A stretch of DNA of 64,000 nucleotides from Actinomycetota bacterium (GCA_003168255.1 PMSU01000098.1:78810-142809), one strand, 5' to 3'; shown: positions 24,676-32,984, counted from the stretch's first letter. The notes: generated from the letters alone by a model not told the origin. A program made the numbers and translations.

Positions 24676-25710
24676 CTAGTCCCATACCGGCATCTCGTCC
24701 GTCGGCGGCACGCTGACCTCGGTCACCCGGTTCCGGTAGCTCACCGTGGCGGTCTGCCCGCCGTTCCGGATCCGGACGATGACCTCTTCGGTGTTGTGCG
24801 GCTCGCCGGGGTCGTATCCGTGCGCCCAGGTGGCGAACGCGCGGATCGGGCCGGAGTGCGTCGCGGCGATGATGCGGGCGCCTGGCGACTCCTCGATCAG
24901 CCGGTTGATCCCGCGCCAGAATCGCCGGACGCAGGACTGCGGGGATTCGAAGTACATCAGCGGGACCGTCAGCCAGGTCTGGATCGGGTCGCCGCCGCCG
25001 AGCTGGGTCCGGTAGAAACGGTCGATCTCCACCAGCCAGCGCGGCCGGTCGCCCACGGCCATCCGTTCCAGCTTCTCCATCAGCGCCTGGTACTGCCGGA
25101 AGGCCGCGGTGATATCGCGGGTGCCGTCAGGTGTCCAGACCTGAAAGTTGGCCAGCTCGGGCATCGTGTCCGGGCCGGTGATCTCGGCCTCGCGGCCGAA
25201 CTGGTCAAGGCCGTCGAGCAGGCCGCGGCGGATCTGCTCGGCCGTCTGCCTGGCCCGGTTGGTATCGGCGCACACGATGCGCATCTTGGGCCAGGGCCGC
25301 AGTGACTTGGCCAGGCTGTGCCCGCGCTGGTGTGACTGCCAGCCGCCCATCGGGGTGAGTCCCGCGTCGGTGGAGTAGCCCTGGGTGATGCCGTGCCGGA
25401 TGAGCCGGATCTCCGTCGTGTAGGCGTCCAGCTCGCGCCGCTCGGGCGGCGGGGCGATCTCGTGGCTGCGCGTCACCGCCGCGTACTCGGGGGCGAAGCG
25501 CTCGTTATCCACCTCGAGCAGCGCCGAGCGGCGTTGCGCCGAGCCGGTGTCCTGGCGGTCGCGAAAGCGGCGAAGGTACAGCGGCGTGGCTGGGTCGTCG
25601 GAGCCGTCGGAGCTGTCGCCGACGGTGGCGTTGCGCTGCCGCTCGGTGTACCTGGCGAGATAGAGCGGGGCGTCAGTCCGGTCAGTCCGCCGGAACTCGG
25701 TGGCGCTCAT
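24676..25710 (-). CDS. Histidine phosphatase superfamily protein
   Basis: A 344-residue protein with a histidine phosphatase domain from about residue 115: the RHG motif is [14 protein letters not shown], and the second catalytic His is in [13 protein letters not shown]. The N-terminal about 100 residues are unusual and repeat a motif twice ([12 protein letters not shown] and [12 protein letters not shown]). The start overlaps the stop of the extradiol dioxygenase gene by four bases, so it belongs to the catabolic operon, where a phosphatase has no place in the textbook pathway. With the phenylphosphate-synthase-like genes nearby, an aryl phosphate is an attractive substrate, which is inference. 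Confidence 0.85.
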   Translation of the reverse strand: MSATEFRRTDRTDAPLYLARYTERQRNATVGDSSDGSDDPATPLYLRRFRDRQDTGSAQRRSALLEVDNERFAPEYAAVTRSHEIAPPPERRELDAYTTEIRLIRHGITQGYSTDAGLTPMGGWQSHQRGHSLAKSLRPWPKMRIVCADTNRARQTAEQIRRGLLDGLDQFGREAEITGPDTMPELANFQVWTPDGTRDITAAFRQYQALMEKLERMAVGDRPRWLVEIDRFYRTQLGGGDPIQTWLTVPLMYFESPQSCVRRFWRGINRLIEESPGARIIAATHSGPIRAFATWAHGYDPGEPHNTEEVIVRIRNGGQTATVSYRNRVTEVSVPPTDEMPVWD

Positions 25711-26624
25711 GAGTGGACCGTGAAGAAGCGCTCGTTGACCTCGCGGTCGTAGTAGAAGATCGCGCGGCCCATCTCCTCTTCCGTCCACGTGATGGGCTCG
25801 AAGTCCGGGTCGACCCAGTAGCCGCCGGTGAACATCTCGTTGCGGTTGCCCACCGGATCGAAGAAGTAGACGGTGTATCCGCGGGTGACACCGTGCCTGG
25901 TGGGCGCGATTTCGATGGTGACGCCGTTGAATGCCAGCTGGTCGGCGGCGTCGCGCACGGCGTTCCAGTCGTCCAGCCAGAACGCGAAGTGATGCAGCGC
26001 GCCGTTGGGCCCGGTGACGATCGCGATGTCGTGCGGCGTGTGCGAGCGTTCCATCCAGGTCGCGAGCTGGTGACCGTCATTGGCGATGATCTGCTCGGTG
26101 AGCCGGAAATCGAGCACCGAGGTAAAGAACGCCGTCGCGGCCTCGACGTCCTCGGCCATGATGAAGATGTGGTCAAGCCGCGGCGGGGCGATGCCGACGA
26201 GGTTCCCTGGCCGGGGCGGCGGGTTGAACAGCGGCAGCATGTTGCCGACCTTCTCCATGCCGTACACCAGCTCGACGGTGTGGCCAGAGGGGGTATCGAA
26301 GCGGATCGCCTCACCCCAGCCGGGACCGAGTTCTCCTTTGCTGTACCGCTTCACGACGGCGCCGGCTGCCTCCACCCGCTGGGTGTAATGATCGAGGTCG
26401 TCCTGCTGCGCGACCTTGAAGGACATGTGGTCCAGGCCGTACGTCGGCGCCTGTCGCAGCACCACCGAATGGTGCTCGTGCTCATCCCAGCACTTGAGGA
26501 AGACGCGCCCGTCCTCGTGCGCGGTCTCGATCAGGCCCAGGACCTCGGTGTAGTAGGCCGTGCACAGCTCGAGATCCGGGACGCGGATCTGCACGTGCTG
26601 TAGGCGGAGGATGCGATCAGACAC
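25707..26624 (-). CDS. Extradiol dioxygenase, catechol 2,3-dioxygenase type (1)
   Basis: A 305-residue two-domain vicinal oxygen chelate dioxygenase. Iron ligands in the C-terminal domain are His152 (RLDHIFIM), His212 (ALHHFAFWL) and Glu263 (NRNEMFTGGY); His198 and Tyr253 occupy the known second-shell positions. It cleaves catechols next to the diol. The GTG at 26624 has GAGGGG upstream and starts the protein at VSDRILRLQHVQIRVPD. It is a tandem paralogue of the 26635-27546 gene, 10 bases downstream of it. Confidence 0.95.
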   Translation of the reverse strand: MSDRILRLQHVQIRVPDLELCTAYYTEVLGLIETAHEDGRVFLKCWDEHEHHSVVLRQAPTYGLDHMSFKVAQQDDLDHYTQRVEAAGAVVKRYSKGELGPGWGEAIRFDTPSGHTVELVYGMEKVGNMLPLFNPPPRPGNLVGIAPPRLDHIFIMAEDVEAATAFFTSVLDFRLTEQIIANDGHQLATWMERSHTPHDIAIVTGPNGALHHFAFWLDDWNAVRDAADQLAFNGVTIEIAPTRHGVTRGYTVYFFDPVGNRNEMFTGGYWVDPDFEPITWTEEEMGRAIFYYDREVNERFFTVHS

Positions 26625-26634
26625 GTCCAGCCCC

Positions 26635-27546
26635 TCAGGTGTGGAAACGCAGGAAGCGCTCGGCGATGACGTTCTCGTAGTAGAACAGACCGCGGCCAAA
26701 CTGCTCCTCGGTCCAGGTGATGCTGGGAAAATCCGGATCGGGGGAGTAGCCGCCGGTGAAGACCTCGTTCCGGATCCCGAGCGGGTCGAAGAAGTAGATG
26801 GTGTTGCCCCGGGTCAGGCCGTGCCGGGTCGGGCCCTGGTCAATCTGCACCCCGTTGTAGGCGAGGATGTCGGCTGCCTTGCGCACGTGATCCCAGTCGT
26901 CCAGCCAGAACGCGAAATGGTGCAACGCGCCGTTCGGGCCGTTGACGATTGCCACGTCGTGCGGAGAGTGCGAACGCTCCATCCAGACACCCAGCTTGTG
27001 ACCGTTGGCGTCGATTACCTGCTCCGTCATCCGGAAGCCGAGGACGTCGGAGAAGAAGGTGTGCGCCTCACCGACTTCCTCGGCGTTGATGAGCAGGTGA
27101 TCGATGCGTGGCGGCGCGATGCCGGGCAGGGTGGGCGGCGGTACCGGTGACGGGTTGTGCTTGCCGAGCACGTTGCCGGTCTTCTCTAGGTCCCAGACGA
27201 GTTCCATCGTCTGGCCCGAGGGGATCTCGAACCGGATCGACTCACCCTGACCGACCGATTCGCCCTTGGAGATCCGCTGGACGTGACAGCCGTAATCCTC
27301 CAGCGACTTCTCCAGGACGTGCAGGTCATCTTCGGCCTCGACCCGGAAGGAGAACAGGTCCATCCCGATGCGGGAGTCGGACCGAAGCCGGACCGAATGA
27401 TGATCCTCCTCGTCCCAGCACTTGAGGTAGACGGCGTCGGAATCGCGGTGCGCGACGCTCAGGCCGAGCACGCCGGTGTAGTAGGCGGTCGACAGCTCGA
27501 GATCCGGAGTCCGGACATCAACGTGAGCCAGCCTGAGTACTCCCAT
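26635..27546 (-). CDS. Extradiol dioxygenase, catechol 2,3-dioxygenase type (2)
   Basis: A 303-residue extradiol dioxygenase and first gene of the leftward meta-cleavage operon. Ligand motifs are RIDHLLIN, ALHHFAFWL and IRNEVFTGGY; ERSHSPHD and TIYFFDP give the second-shell His and Tyr. It starts MGVLRLAHVDVRTPDLE after AGGGAGACCGAC. The two paralogues differ widely in their N-terminal halves, so they may prefer different catechols (for example methyl- and unsubstituted). Confidence 0.95.
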   Translation of the reverse strand: MGVLRLAHVDVRTPDLELSTAYYTGVLGLSVAHRDSDAVYLKCWDEEDHHSVRLRSDSRIGMDLFSFRVEAEDDLHVLEKSLEDYGCHVQRISKGESVGQGESIRFEIPSGQTMELVWDLEKTGNVLGKHNPSPVPPPTLPGIAPPRIDHLLINAEEVGEAHTFFSDVLGFRMTEQVIDANGHKLGVWMERSHSPHDVAIVNGPNGALHHFAFWLDDWDHVRKAADILAYNGVQIDQGPTRHGLTRGNTIYFFDPLGIRNEVFTGGYSPDPDFPSITWTEEQFGRGLFYYENVIAERFLRFHT

Positions 27547-27577
27547 GTCGGTCTCCCTCATAGCTCGCCTCGGCCTC

Positions 27578-27641
27578 TTGACGTTGACGCTAACCCTCAG
27601 TAGCGTTCCATGTAAAGGACAGGCGTTCCAGATAGGGGAAC
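27578..27641 (+). promoter_or_regulatory. Promoter with two overlapping IclR-type operators
   Basis: TTGACG (27578-27583), a 17-base spacer and TAGCGT (27601-27606) form a good rightward sigma-70-type promoter. It is overlapped by GTTCC-ATGTAAA-GGACA (27605-27621, imperfect) and GTTCC-AGATAGG-GGAAC (27625-27641, perfect five-base arms). The two sites start 20 bases apart, two helical turns, on one face of the DNA. Binding there would block the promoter. The region also lies upstream of the leftward dioxygenase operon. Confidence 0.6.
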
Positions 27642-27647
27642 ACGCAC

Positions 27648-28352
27648 ATGAGATCCCCCGAAGACATGCGGACGGCGGTGGCCGGCTATGTCCACGAGGT
27701 CCACCGGGCCTACGTCGACCAGGCGCTGACTTTCGTTCCCGGCGTCCGCGGCGCGATGCCGCTGATGTCGGGCAAGCGGCTCACCGTGGCAGCCGTGGGC
27801 ACCCGTAACCTGCACCTGCTGGCGACGGCGGAGTCGCTCGGGCCGCTGCACGGTCCGGAGGTGGCAATCGACGCCGATTTCGGCGGTGTCGAGTGGCAAC
27901 TGCGGTTCTTCGACCCGGTCGTGCTGCCCGCCCTCGCGCTCATCGACGAGCGAGACGGCCCTGCCTTCGACGAGATCCGCCACGCGCTGGGCATCGGCAC
28001 CGTCATTTATCACTTTGTGGCCCAGCAAGGCGCCGACCTGTCCGGACACCAGGCAGCGCACGTCGGCACCGGGCTCGCGAACGGGCATTCAGCCGTCGCG
28101 CGCGACTTCGAGACCATCCGCGACCGGGCCCGCGGTCGCGAGGCGCTGGTGGACGAGATGTCCGGCGCCGCGACGGCCGGCCTCGTCCACGCGCAGGCCC
28201 TGCTGGCGAAGGCGATCGCGCCGCACGACATCGCGGTGGCCAGCGCGGCCGACGCCGCGCCGCCGCAGCCCGACGCGATCCGCAAGGCCCTGCTCGCCAG
28301 CGTCGGCGGCCGGACCCAGTGGACGCCCGAGCCGACGCGAGCACCGGCATGA
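27648..28352 (+). CDS. Conserved-looking protein of unknown function in the meta-cleavage cluster
   Basis: A 234-residue protein that I do not recognise. It has no membrane segment and no clear motif; there is a central FGGVEWQLRFFDPVVLPAL stretch and a C-terminal helix-rich region. It begins MRSPEDMRTAVAGYVHEVHR, directly downstream of the double operator, and its stop overlaps the second IclR gene by four bases. Being the first gene of the rightward operon, it probably serves the catechol pathway or its regulation. Confidence 0.72.
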   Translation: MRSPEDMRTAVAGYVHEVHRAYVDQALTFVPGVRGAMPLMSGKRLTVAAVGTRNLHLLATAESLGPLHGPEVAIDADFGGVEWQLRFFDPVVLPALALIDERDGPAFDEIRHALGIGTVIYHFVAQQGADLSGHQAAHVGTGLANGHSAVARDFETIRDRARGREALVDEMSGAATAGLVHAQALLAKAIAPHDIAVASAADAAPPQPDAIRKALLASVGGRTQWTPEPTRAPA

Positions 28353-29140
28353 CACAGTCCGGCGAGGGCCTGTCATCGGTGCGCAACGCCGCCAGGCTGC
28401 TCAAGGTGTTTCTCTCCCGCGAGCAGGAACTGGGCGTGTCCGAGATCGCCCGCCGGATGGGGATCGGCAAGAGCACCGTTCACCGGCTGCTCACCACGCT
28501 GGCCGCCGAGGGCCTGATCGAGAAGGATCCGGGCACCGGCGGCTACCGGCTGGGCATCGTGGTATTCGAACTCGGCGAAGCGGTCCGGGTCCACCTGGAC
28601 CTGCACGCGGCAGCGGGCCCGGTGCTCGCCATGCTGCGGGAGCAGACGCACGAGTCCAGCCAGGTCGGCATCCTGGACGGGCACGAGGTGGTCTACGTGG
28701 ACCGGCTCGAAAGCACCCAGTCGCTGCGGCTGTTCACCGAGACCGGCCGGCGCGTCCCGGTGCACTGCACGAGCTCGGGCAAGATCCTGCTGGCCCACCT
28801 GACGGCGGCGCGGCTCGCGGCAGTCCTGGACCGAGCGCCGCTCACATCGCTCACGCCGCACACGATAACCAGCCCCGACGCGCTGATGACCGAGCTGGGA
28901 AGGGTGCGCCGGCGCGGCTGGGCCGAAGCCGTGCAAGAGCGCGAGATCGGCATCGCATCGATAGCGGCCCCGATCCGGGACGCGAGCGGCACGGTCGTGG
29001 CGGCGATCAGCATCGGTGCCCCGCTCGCCCGGCTCGGCGCTGTACCGCGCCGCGGCCTCGGCCCCATCGTCGCCGAGGCCGGCGAGGCGGTATCGCACCG
29101 GCTCGGCTGGCCGCAGACCGCGCCAAGCAAGGGAGCATGA
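28349..29140 (+). CDS. IclR-family transcriptional regulator (second copy)
   Basis: A 263-residue IclR regulator, paralogue of 13885-14706. The winged helix is at about residues 8-70 (VRNAARLLKVFLSREQELGV, GIGKSTVHRLLTTL) and the effector domain follows, ending AGEAVSHRLGWPQ. The ATG overlaps the stop of the upstream gene. It lies inside the operon it probably controls through the sites at 27605-27641. Which of the two IclR proteins acts at which site cannot be told from sequence. Confidence 0.95.
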   Translation: MTQSGEGLSSVRNAARLLKVFLSREQELGVSEIARRMGIGKSTVHRLLTTLAAEGLIEKDPGTGGYRLGIVVFELGEAVRVHLDLHAAAGPVLAMLREQTHESSQVGILDGHEVVYVDRLESTQSLRLFTETGRRVPVHCTSSGKILLAHLTAARLAAVLDRAPLTSLTPHTITSPDALMTELGRVRRRGWAEAVQEREIGIASIAAPIRDASGTVVAAISIGAPLARLGAVPRRGLGPIVAEAGEAVSHRLGWPQTAPSKGA

Positions 29141-29141
29141 A

Positions 29142-29927
29142 ATGCCGATAACCGACGTACCGGGCAAGGCCAGGGCGCTGTATGACGCCCGCCAGGACCG
29201 CAAGCCGATCGAGCCGTTCACCGACGAGGACGCCAGCCTTACCATGGCCGATGCGTATGCCGTGCAGGCCGAGCTCACCCGGCTGCTGCTGGCCGACGGT
29301 GACCGCATCGTCGGCTACAAGGTCGGGCTGACCTCGAAGCCCATGCAGCGCATGGTCGGGGTGGACACGCCCGACTACGGCCCGGTGCTTGGCTCCACCG
29401 TCTACCGCAACGGTGACGCGGTATCTCTCGGTGCGTTCATCCAGCCCAAGATCGAGGCCGAGATCGTATTCGTGCTCGGCGAACGGCTGCGCGGGCCAGG
29501 AGTCAGCGTCACCGACGCCCACCGCGCCATCGCCGGGATTGCCGCATCCGTCGAGATCGTGGACTCCAGGTTCGCCGACTGGCGGATCAAGCTCGCGGAC
29601 ACCATCTCGGACCTCGCGTCGAACGGCGCGGTCGCCGTGTCTAGCCAGCTGGTCCCGCTCGCCGGACTCGACACCCGCCTCATCGGAATGACCCTGTCCC
29701 GCAACGGCGAGCTGGTCGACACCGGGGCGGGCGCCGCGGCGCTCGGCGACCCGCTGGCCGTGGTCGCGTGGCTGGCCAATACCCTCGGCGAGCACGGTGT
29801 CGCTCTCGAACCTGGGCACCTGGTCATGACCGGAGCGCTGCACGCCGCGGTACCGATGACCGCTGGCGACGTCTTCCGCGCCGACTTCGACCGGCTCGGC
29901 CCGGTCACGGTCCGCGTGGTCGAGTAA
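29142..29927 (+). CDS. dmpE: 2-oxopent-4-enoate hydratase
   Basis: A 261-residue member of the fumarylacetoacetase-like hydratase/decarboxylase family, exactly the length of DmpE/XylJ. Metal-binding acidic residues are in PKIEAEIVFVLGE, with GYKVGLTSKPMQRMVGV and SNGAVAVSS around the active site. It adds water to 2-oxopent-4-enoate to give 4-hydroxy-2-oxovalerate. The ATG lies one base after the regulator's stop, so it is cotranscribed. Its partner decarboxylase follows, and the two enzymes of this family usually form a complex. Confidence 0.92.
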   Translation: MPITDVPGKARALYDARQDRKPIEPFTDEDASLTMADAYAVQAELTRLLLADGDRIVGYKVGLTSKPMQRMVGVDTPDYGPVLGSTVYRNGDAVSLGAFIQPKIEAEIVFVLGERLRGPGVSVTDAHRAIAGIAASVEIVDSRFADWRIKLADTISDLASNGAVAVSSQLVPLAGLDTRLIGMTLSRNGELVDTGAGAAALGDPLAVVAWLANTLGEHGVALEPGHLVMTGALHAAVPMTAGDVFRADFDRLGPVTVRVVE

Positions 29928-29949
29928 GTCCGGATAAGGAGCTACCTCG

Positions 29950-30753
29950 ATGACAGACGCCATCACGACCCGTCCCCCGGCGACCGGGCAGTCCGGGATC
30001 GCCGCGCAGGTCGCGGCCCGCCTGGAGCGGGCACGTACCACCTGCACCGCCATACCGCCGGCTTCGGACGACCTGCCCGGCCTCGACCTCGCCACCGGTT
30101 ACGAGGTGCAGCGCCTGCACCGGGCGCAGGCCGGTCCGCTCGTCGGCTGGAAACTCGGCGTTACCTCCAGAGCCAAGCAAATGCAGGTAGGCGTGCACGA
30201 GCCGATCCGCGGGTTCCTCGCTACCGAGCACGTGCTCGACATCGGAGAACCATTGCAGACCAGGCAGCATATCCAGCCACGGTGCGAGCCCGAGATCGTG
30301 CTGATCATGGGCTCGGATCTGGCCGGCCCCCACGTCAGCGCGTCCGACGTGCTGGCCGCGACGGCTGCGGTCGCTGTCGGCATCGAGGTACTTGACTCCC
30401 GTTACCAGGACTATCGATTCACCATGCCCGACGTGGTCGCGGACAATGCCTCGGCCAGCCGCTTCGTCATCGGCACGCCAGTGCCTGTCGCCGGCATCGA
30501 CCTGCGCCTGGTGGGCGTCGTGCTCGAGCATCGCGGCGAGGTGTTCGGCACAGCGTCCGGGGCAGCCTCGCTCGGTCATCCGGCCGCTGCGGTTGCCTGG
30601 CTGGTCCGCTCGCTCGCACTGGAGGGGGAGGGCCTGCGGGCCGGCGAGATCATCCTGTCCGGCGGCCTGACCGCCGCCGTGCCAGTCGGACCGGGCGACG
30701 TGGTCGTCGCGACGATCGACCGACTCGGAAGTCTCGAGCTGGCCTGTCAGTGA
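29950..30753 (+). CDS. dmpH: 4-oxalocrotonate decarboxylase
   Basis: A 267-residue paralogue of the hydratase in the same family. Metal ligands lie in QPRCEPEIVLIMG; GWKLGVTSRAKQMQVGV and RFVIGTPVPV are typical of the decarboxylase branch. It decarboxylates 2-oxo-3-hexenedioate to 2-oxopent-4-enoate. The separation of hydratase and decarboxylase roles between these two genes is made on relative length and motif context and could be the reverse. Its stop overlaps the ferredoxin gene by four bases. Confidence 0.87.
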   Translation: MTDAITTRPPATGQSGIAAQVAARLERARTTCTAIPPASDDLPGLDLATGYEVQRLHRAQAGPLVGWKLGVTSRAKQMQVGVHEPIRGFLATEHVLDIGEPLQTRQHIQPRCEPEIVLIMGSDLAGPHVSASDVLAATAAVAVGIEVLDSRYQDYRFTMPDVVADNASASRFVIGTPVPVAGIDLRLVGVVLEHRGEVFGTASGAASLGHPAAAVAWLVRSLALEGEGLRAGEIILSGGLTAAVPVGPGDVVVATIDRLGSLELACQ

Positions 30754-31127
30754 GCGATCCCGTGCTGGTACCGCTCGGCGCGGCGGGCGGACGCAGCCGC
30801 TGGACGGTGAATCACGGCGGACAGATCTACGCCGTATTCGTTCACGACGGCGAAATCGTCGTCACCGACGGGCAATGCCCGCACCGGCGCGGACCGCTGC
30901 ATGAGGGCATCGTCCGCGACGGCGCCATTGTCTGCCCCTGGCACTGGTACGCCTTCGACCTGGCGACCGGGTCATGCCGCACCGCCGAAATGTACGCGCT
31001 GCGCCGCTACCGCGTGGTCCTTGCCGACGGCGAGGCCTTCGCCGAGATCCCGTCCTCGGCACGGAGATCCTGGTCCGCGATCCTGCGAGCCCACGCGGCC
31101 TCCGAGTCATCCGCCGACGGCCAGTGA
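30750..31127 (+). CDS. Rieske-type [2Fe-2S] ferredoxin
   Basis: A 125-residue Rieske ferredoxin with ligand motifs GQCPHRRGPL and IVCPWHWYAFDL. The GTG start overlaps the decarboxylase stop. It is distinct from the TmoC-like ferredoxin. The CPWHWYAFDL form resembles NirD/BphF-like proteins that feed ring-hydroxylating oxygenases, so it could serve the Rieske oxygenase at 17833-19083, or reactivate oxidised extradiol dioxygenase iron as the XylT ferredoxin does (though XylT is not of Rieske type). It closes the catabolic region. Confidence 0.9.
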   Translation: MSDPVLVPLGAAGGRSRWTVNHGGQIYAVFVHDGEIVVTDGQCPHRRGPLHEGIVRDGAIVCPWHWYAFDLATGSCRTAEMYALRRYRVVLADGEAFAEIPSSARRSWSAILRAHAASESSADGQ

Positions 31128-31164
31128 GCTGGGATCCTTCAGGCTGTGCAGCGTCAGAGTCGAT

Positions 31165-31671
31165 ATGAGCCGCTCCAACCTGGCCGGGGTCGACCTGAGC
31201 GGCCGAGATGACCTCTACTATTCCAAATTCCGGTATGCGGACCTGCGCGGCGCGAACTTGGGCGGAGCGGAACTCCGCGGAGCCCAGCTAGCTGGCGCGA
31301 AACTGCAAGGCGCCAACCTGACCTGCGCACGCATGGTAAGAGCGGACCTCGCGGGCGCCGACCTCGACGGAGCCAGCATGAGGTACGCCGACCTCGCCAA
31401 GGCCGACCTCACCCAGGCTGGGCTCCACAACACCGACCTGCGCGGTGCCATGCTCCAACAGGCGGATCTGACCGGAGCGTATCTGCGCAGGACCGACCTA
31501 CGCCGCGCGTCGCTGCGCGATGCGAACCTGAGCCAGATCGCCGAGATGCAAGGCGTTCGAATCGATCGGCGCGCACACGAGCAGGGGAACCTCCACTATC
31601 GGTCGTCCTCCGAAGTCCACATCGAGGAAGAAGATCCAGACGACGATCCACCGACAGAAGCGTCGTTGTGA
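31165..31671 (+). CDS. Pentapeptide-repeat protein
   Basis: A 168-residue protein built from about 20 A(D/N)Lxx pentapeptides (for example LRGANLGGAELRGAQLAGAK), which fold as a right-handed quadrilateral beta-helix. It ends with a charged tail EEEDPDDDPPTEASL. No signal or membrane segment is seen and there is no strong ribosome site at ATG 31165. Some relatives mimic DNA and protect gyrase, but that role is not established here. It sits at the border between the catabolic and mobile regions. Confidence 0.88.
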   Translation: MSRSNLAGVDLSGRDDLYYSKFRYADLRGANLGGAELRGAQLAGAKLQGANLTCARMVRADLAGADLDGASMRYADLAKADLTQAGLHNTDLRGAMLQQADLTGAYLRRTDLRRASLRDANLSQIAEMQGVRIDRRAHEQGNLHYRSSSEVHIEEEDPDDDPPTEASL

Positions 31672-31680
31672 TCGATTTTC

Positions 31681-31712
31681 GAGTGTCGACATACGAGCGT
31701 CTGCCGACACTC
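31681..31712. promoter_or_regulatory. Putative resolvase res subsite
   Basis: Perfect eight-base inverted arms GAGTGTCG (31681-31688) and CGACACTC (31705-31712) with a 16-base centre, about 90 bases before a serine-recombinase gene. The size and TGTCG/CGACA content resemble resolvase-binding sites. A further GTGTCGATAAC half-site lies near 31743. Confidence 0.4.
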
Positions 31713-31800
31713 ACCGGGCCGATCACGGAACCGCAGGTGAGATGTGTCGATAACTCGCGCCGGTTTTCAACGTCAGTGAACGGTTCGCGGGTAGATTTCG

Positions 31801-32405
31801 ATGCGTGCTTTCGGCTACGCGCGGGTCTCGACGGCGGACCAGAATCCCGATCATCAGGTCGACGCGCTGCCGCGCGCCAGAGTACCGCGGGGCAGCATCC
31901 ATGTGGACACCGCGTCCGGGGCGAAGGCCTCCCGCCCGAAGCTCGACCTCGTCCTGCAGCTGCTGCGCGAGGGCGACACGCTGAAGGTCACCCGCTTCGA
32001 TCGGCTGTCGCGGTCGGTGCTCCACCTGGTGACGCTCGGTGCGGGCTTGCGCGAGCACGGTATCGGCCTGCACATGATCGAGCAGGGCATCGACACCGAC
32101 ACGATGGAGGGCCACGCGATGTTCGGCATGCTGTCGGTCTTGCAGAGCTGCAGCGCGAACTGATCGTCGCGAACACCAAGGACGGCCTGGCCTCGGCGCG
32201 GGCGCGCGGCCGGGTCGGCGGCCGTCGGCCGCGGCTGACGGCCGAGCAGGCTGCGCTGGCCCAGGATCTGTACGACGCACGGGAGAAGACCGCCCAGCAG
32301 ATCGCCGACCTGCTCAAAGTGCCGCGCTCCACTGTGTACGGGCATCTCAACCGCGACAAGACGGTGGCCCGGCAACCCAAGAAGACCACTGCCGCCAGGC
32401 CGTAG
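31801..32405 (+). pseudogene. Serine recombinase (resolvase), frameshifted
   Basis: It begins MRAFGYARVSTADQNPDHQV, with the catalytic Ser in ARVSTADQ, and continues through VDTASGAKASRPKLD and VTRFDRLSRSV. Near 32143 one base seems missing in the helix after MFGMLSVL; the protein continues in another frame as LQRELIVANTKDGL and ends with an intact helix-turn-helix (TAQQIADLLKVPRSTVYGHL). It is a Tn3-type resolvase that is probably inactive unless the shift is a sequencing error. A candidate res site lies upstream. Confidence 0.88.
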
Positions 32406-32603
32406 ACGAAAGCGCCAGCCGAGCGGCGGCTCGCCGTACCTATAGGAGTTCCAAGCCTACACTGACAGGTTAGGGTGCTATGTCCATTTCGGAAGCTAAG
32501 CCGCTGTAGATGAGCCAAGATCACGACACCCGGACCCGAATCTTGAGCTAGCTAACTGGGAGAAGCCGAGGTGGGCGCGACCAATACTTAATGGGGAGCA
32601 GTG

Positions 32604-32894
32604 ATGGCATTTGAAAAGTTCGGTCCCGAGCATCGCAACAAGGGACTCGGAGGTCCGCCGCCAAAGCGGGTTGGACCAGCCGGAAGCGTGGTATGTCTGC
32701 TACTCATCGCCTTAATCGTGCTCGCATTCATCGGTCTCGCCTGGCTCGTTGTCTGGGGGATCTTCCACTTGATCAGTACTGCCGGGGTGAACGGAGCCAC
32801 GGGTTTTACATTCCGAATCCGGTATGTGGCTCATCCCCGATACCGATCTTTAAGGAGGCTTATTCACGATACCGCTCAAGTTTCCCGAAAATAA
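32604..32894 (+). CDS. Small single-pass membrane protein
   Basis: A 96-residue protein of unknown family. It has a GGPPPKRVGPAG segment followed by one long hydrophobic helix (SVVCLLLIALIVLAFIGLA and on), then a basic tail. A GGGGAGCAGTG ribosome site precedes ATG 32604. Local GC is lower than in the flanks. The C-terminal coding part runs into a 31-base repeat (32855-32885) shared with 43323-43353, so the tail may have been altered by an insertion. Confidence 0.5.
   Translation: MAFEKFGPEHRNKGLGGPPPKRVGPAGSVVCLLLIALIVLAFIGLAWLVVWGIFHLISTAGVNGATGFTFRIRYVAHPRYRSLRRLIHDTAQVSRK
32855..32885 (+). repeat. 31-base inverted repeat, left copy
   Basis: A 31-base sequence starting GAGGCTTATTCACGATACCG is found again, perfectly and in opposite orientation, at 43323-43353. 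The pair encloses 10.5 kb with the TniA-TniB-TniQ operon and both tyrosine recombinases. A transposase remnant starts 100 bases inside this copy, so it could be the end of an insertion sequence. Confidence 0.9.
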
Positions 32895-32984
32895 GGATAT
32901 CGCTGGCGTGTCAGAATTAAAAATCGACTCGTCTCTCGAAAGAATTGTGTTGACGACGCAATTCAAGAGAAACGAGCCGATCAC

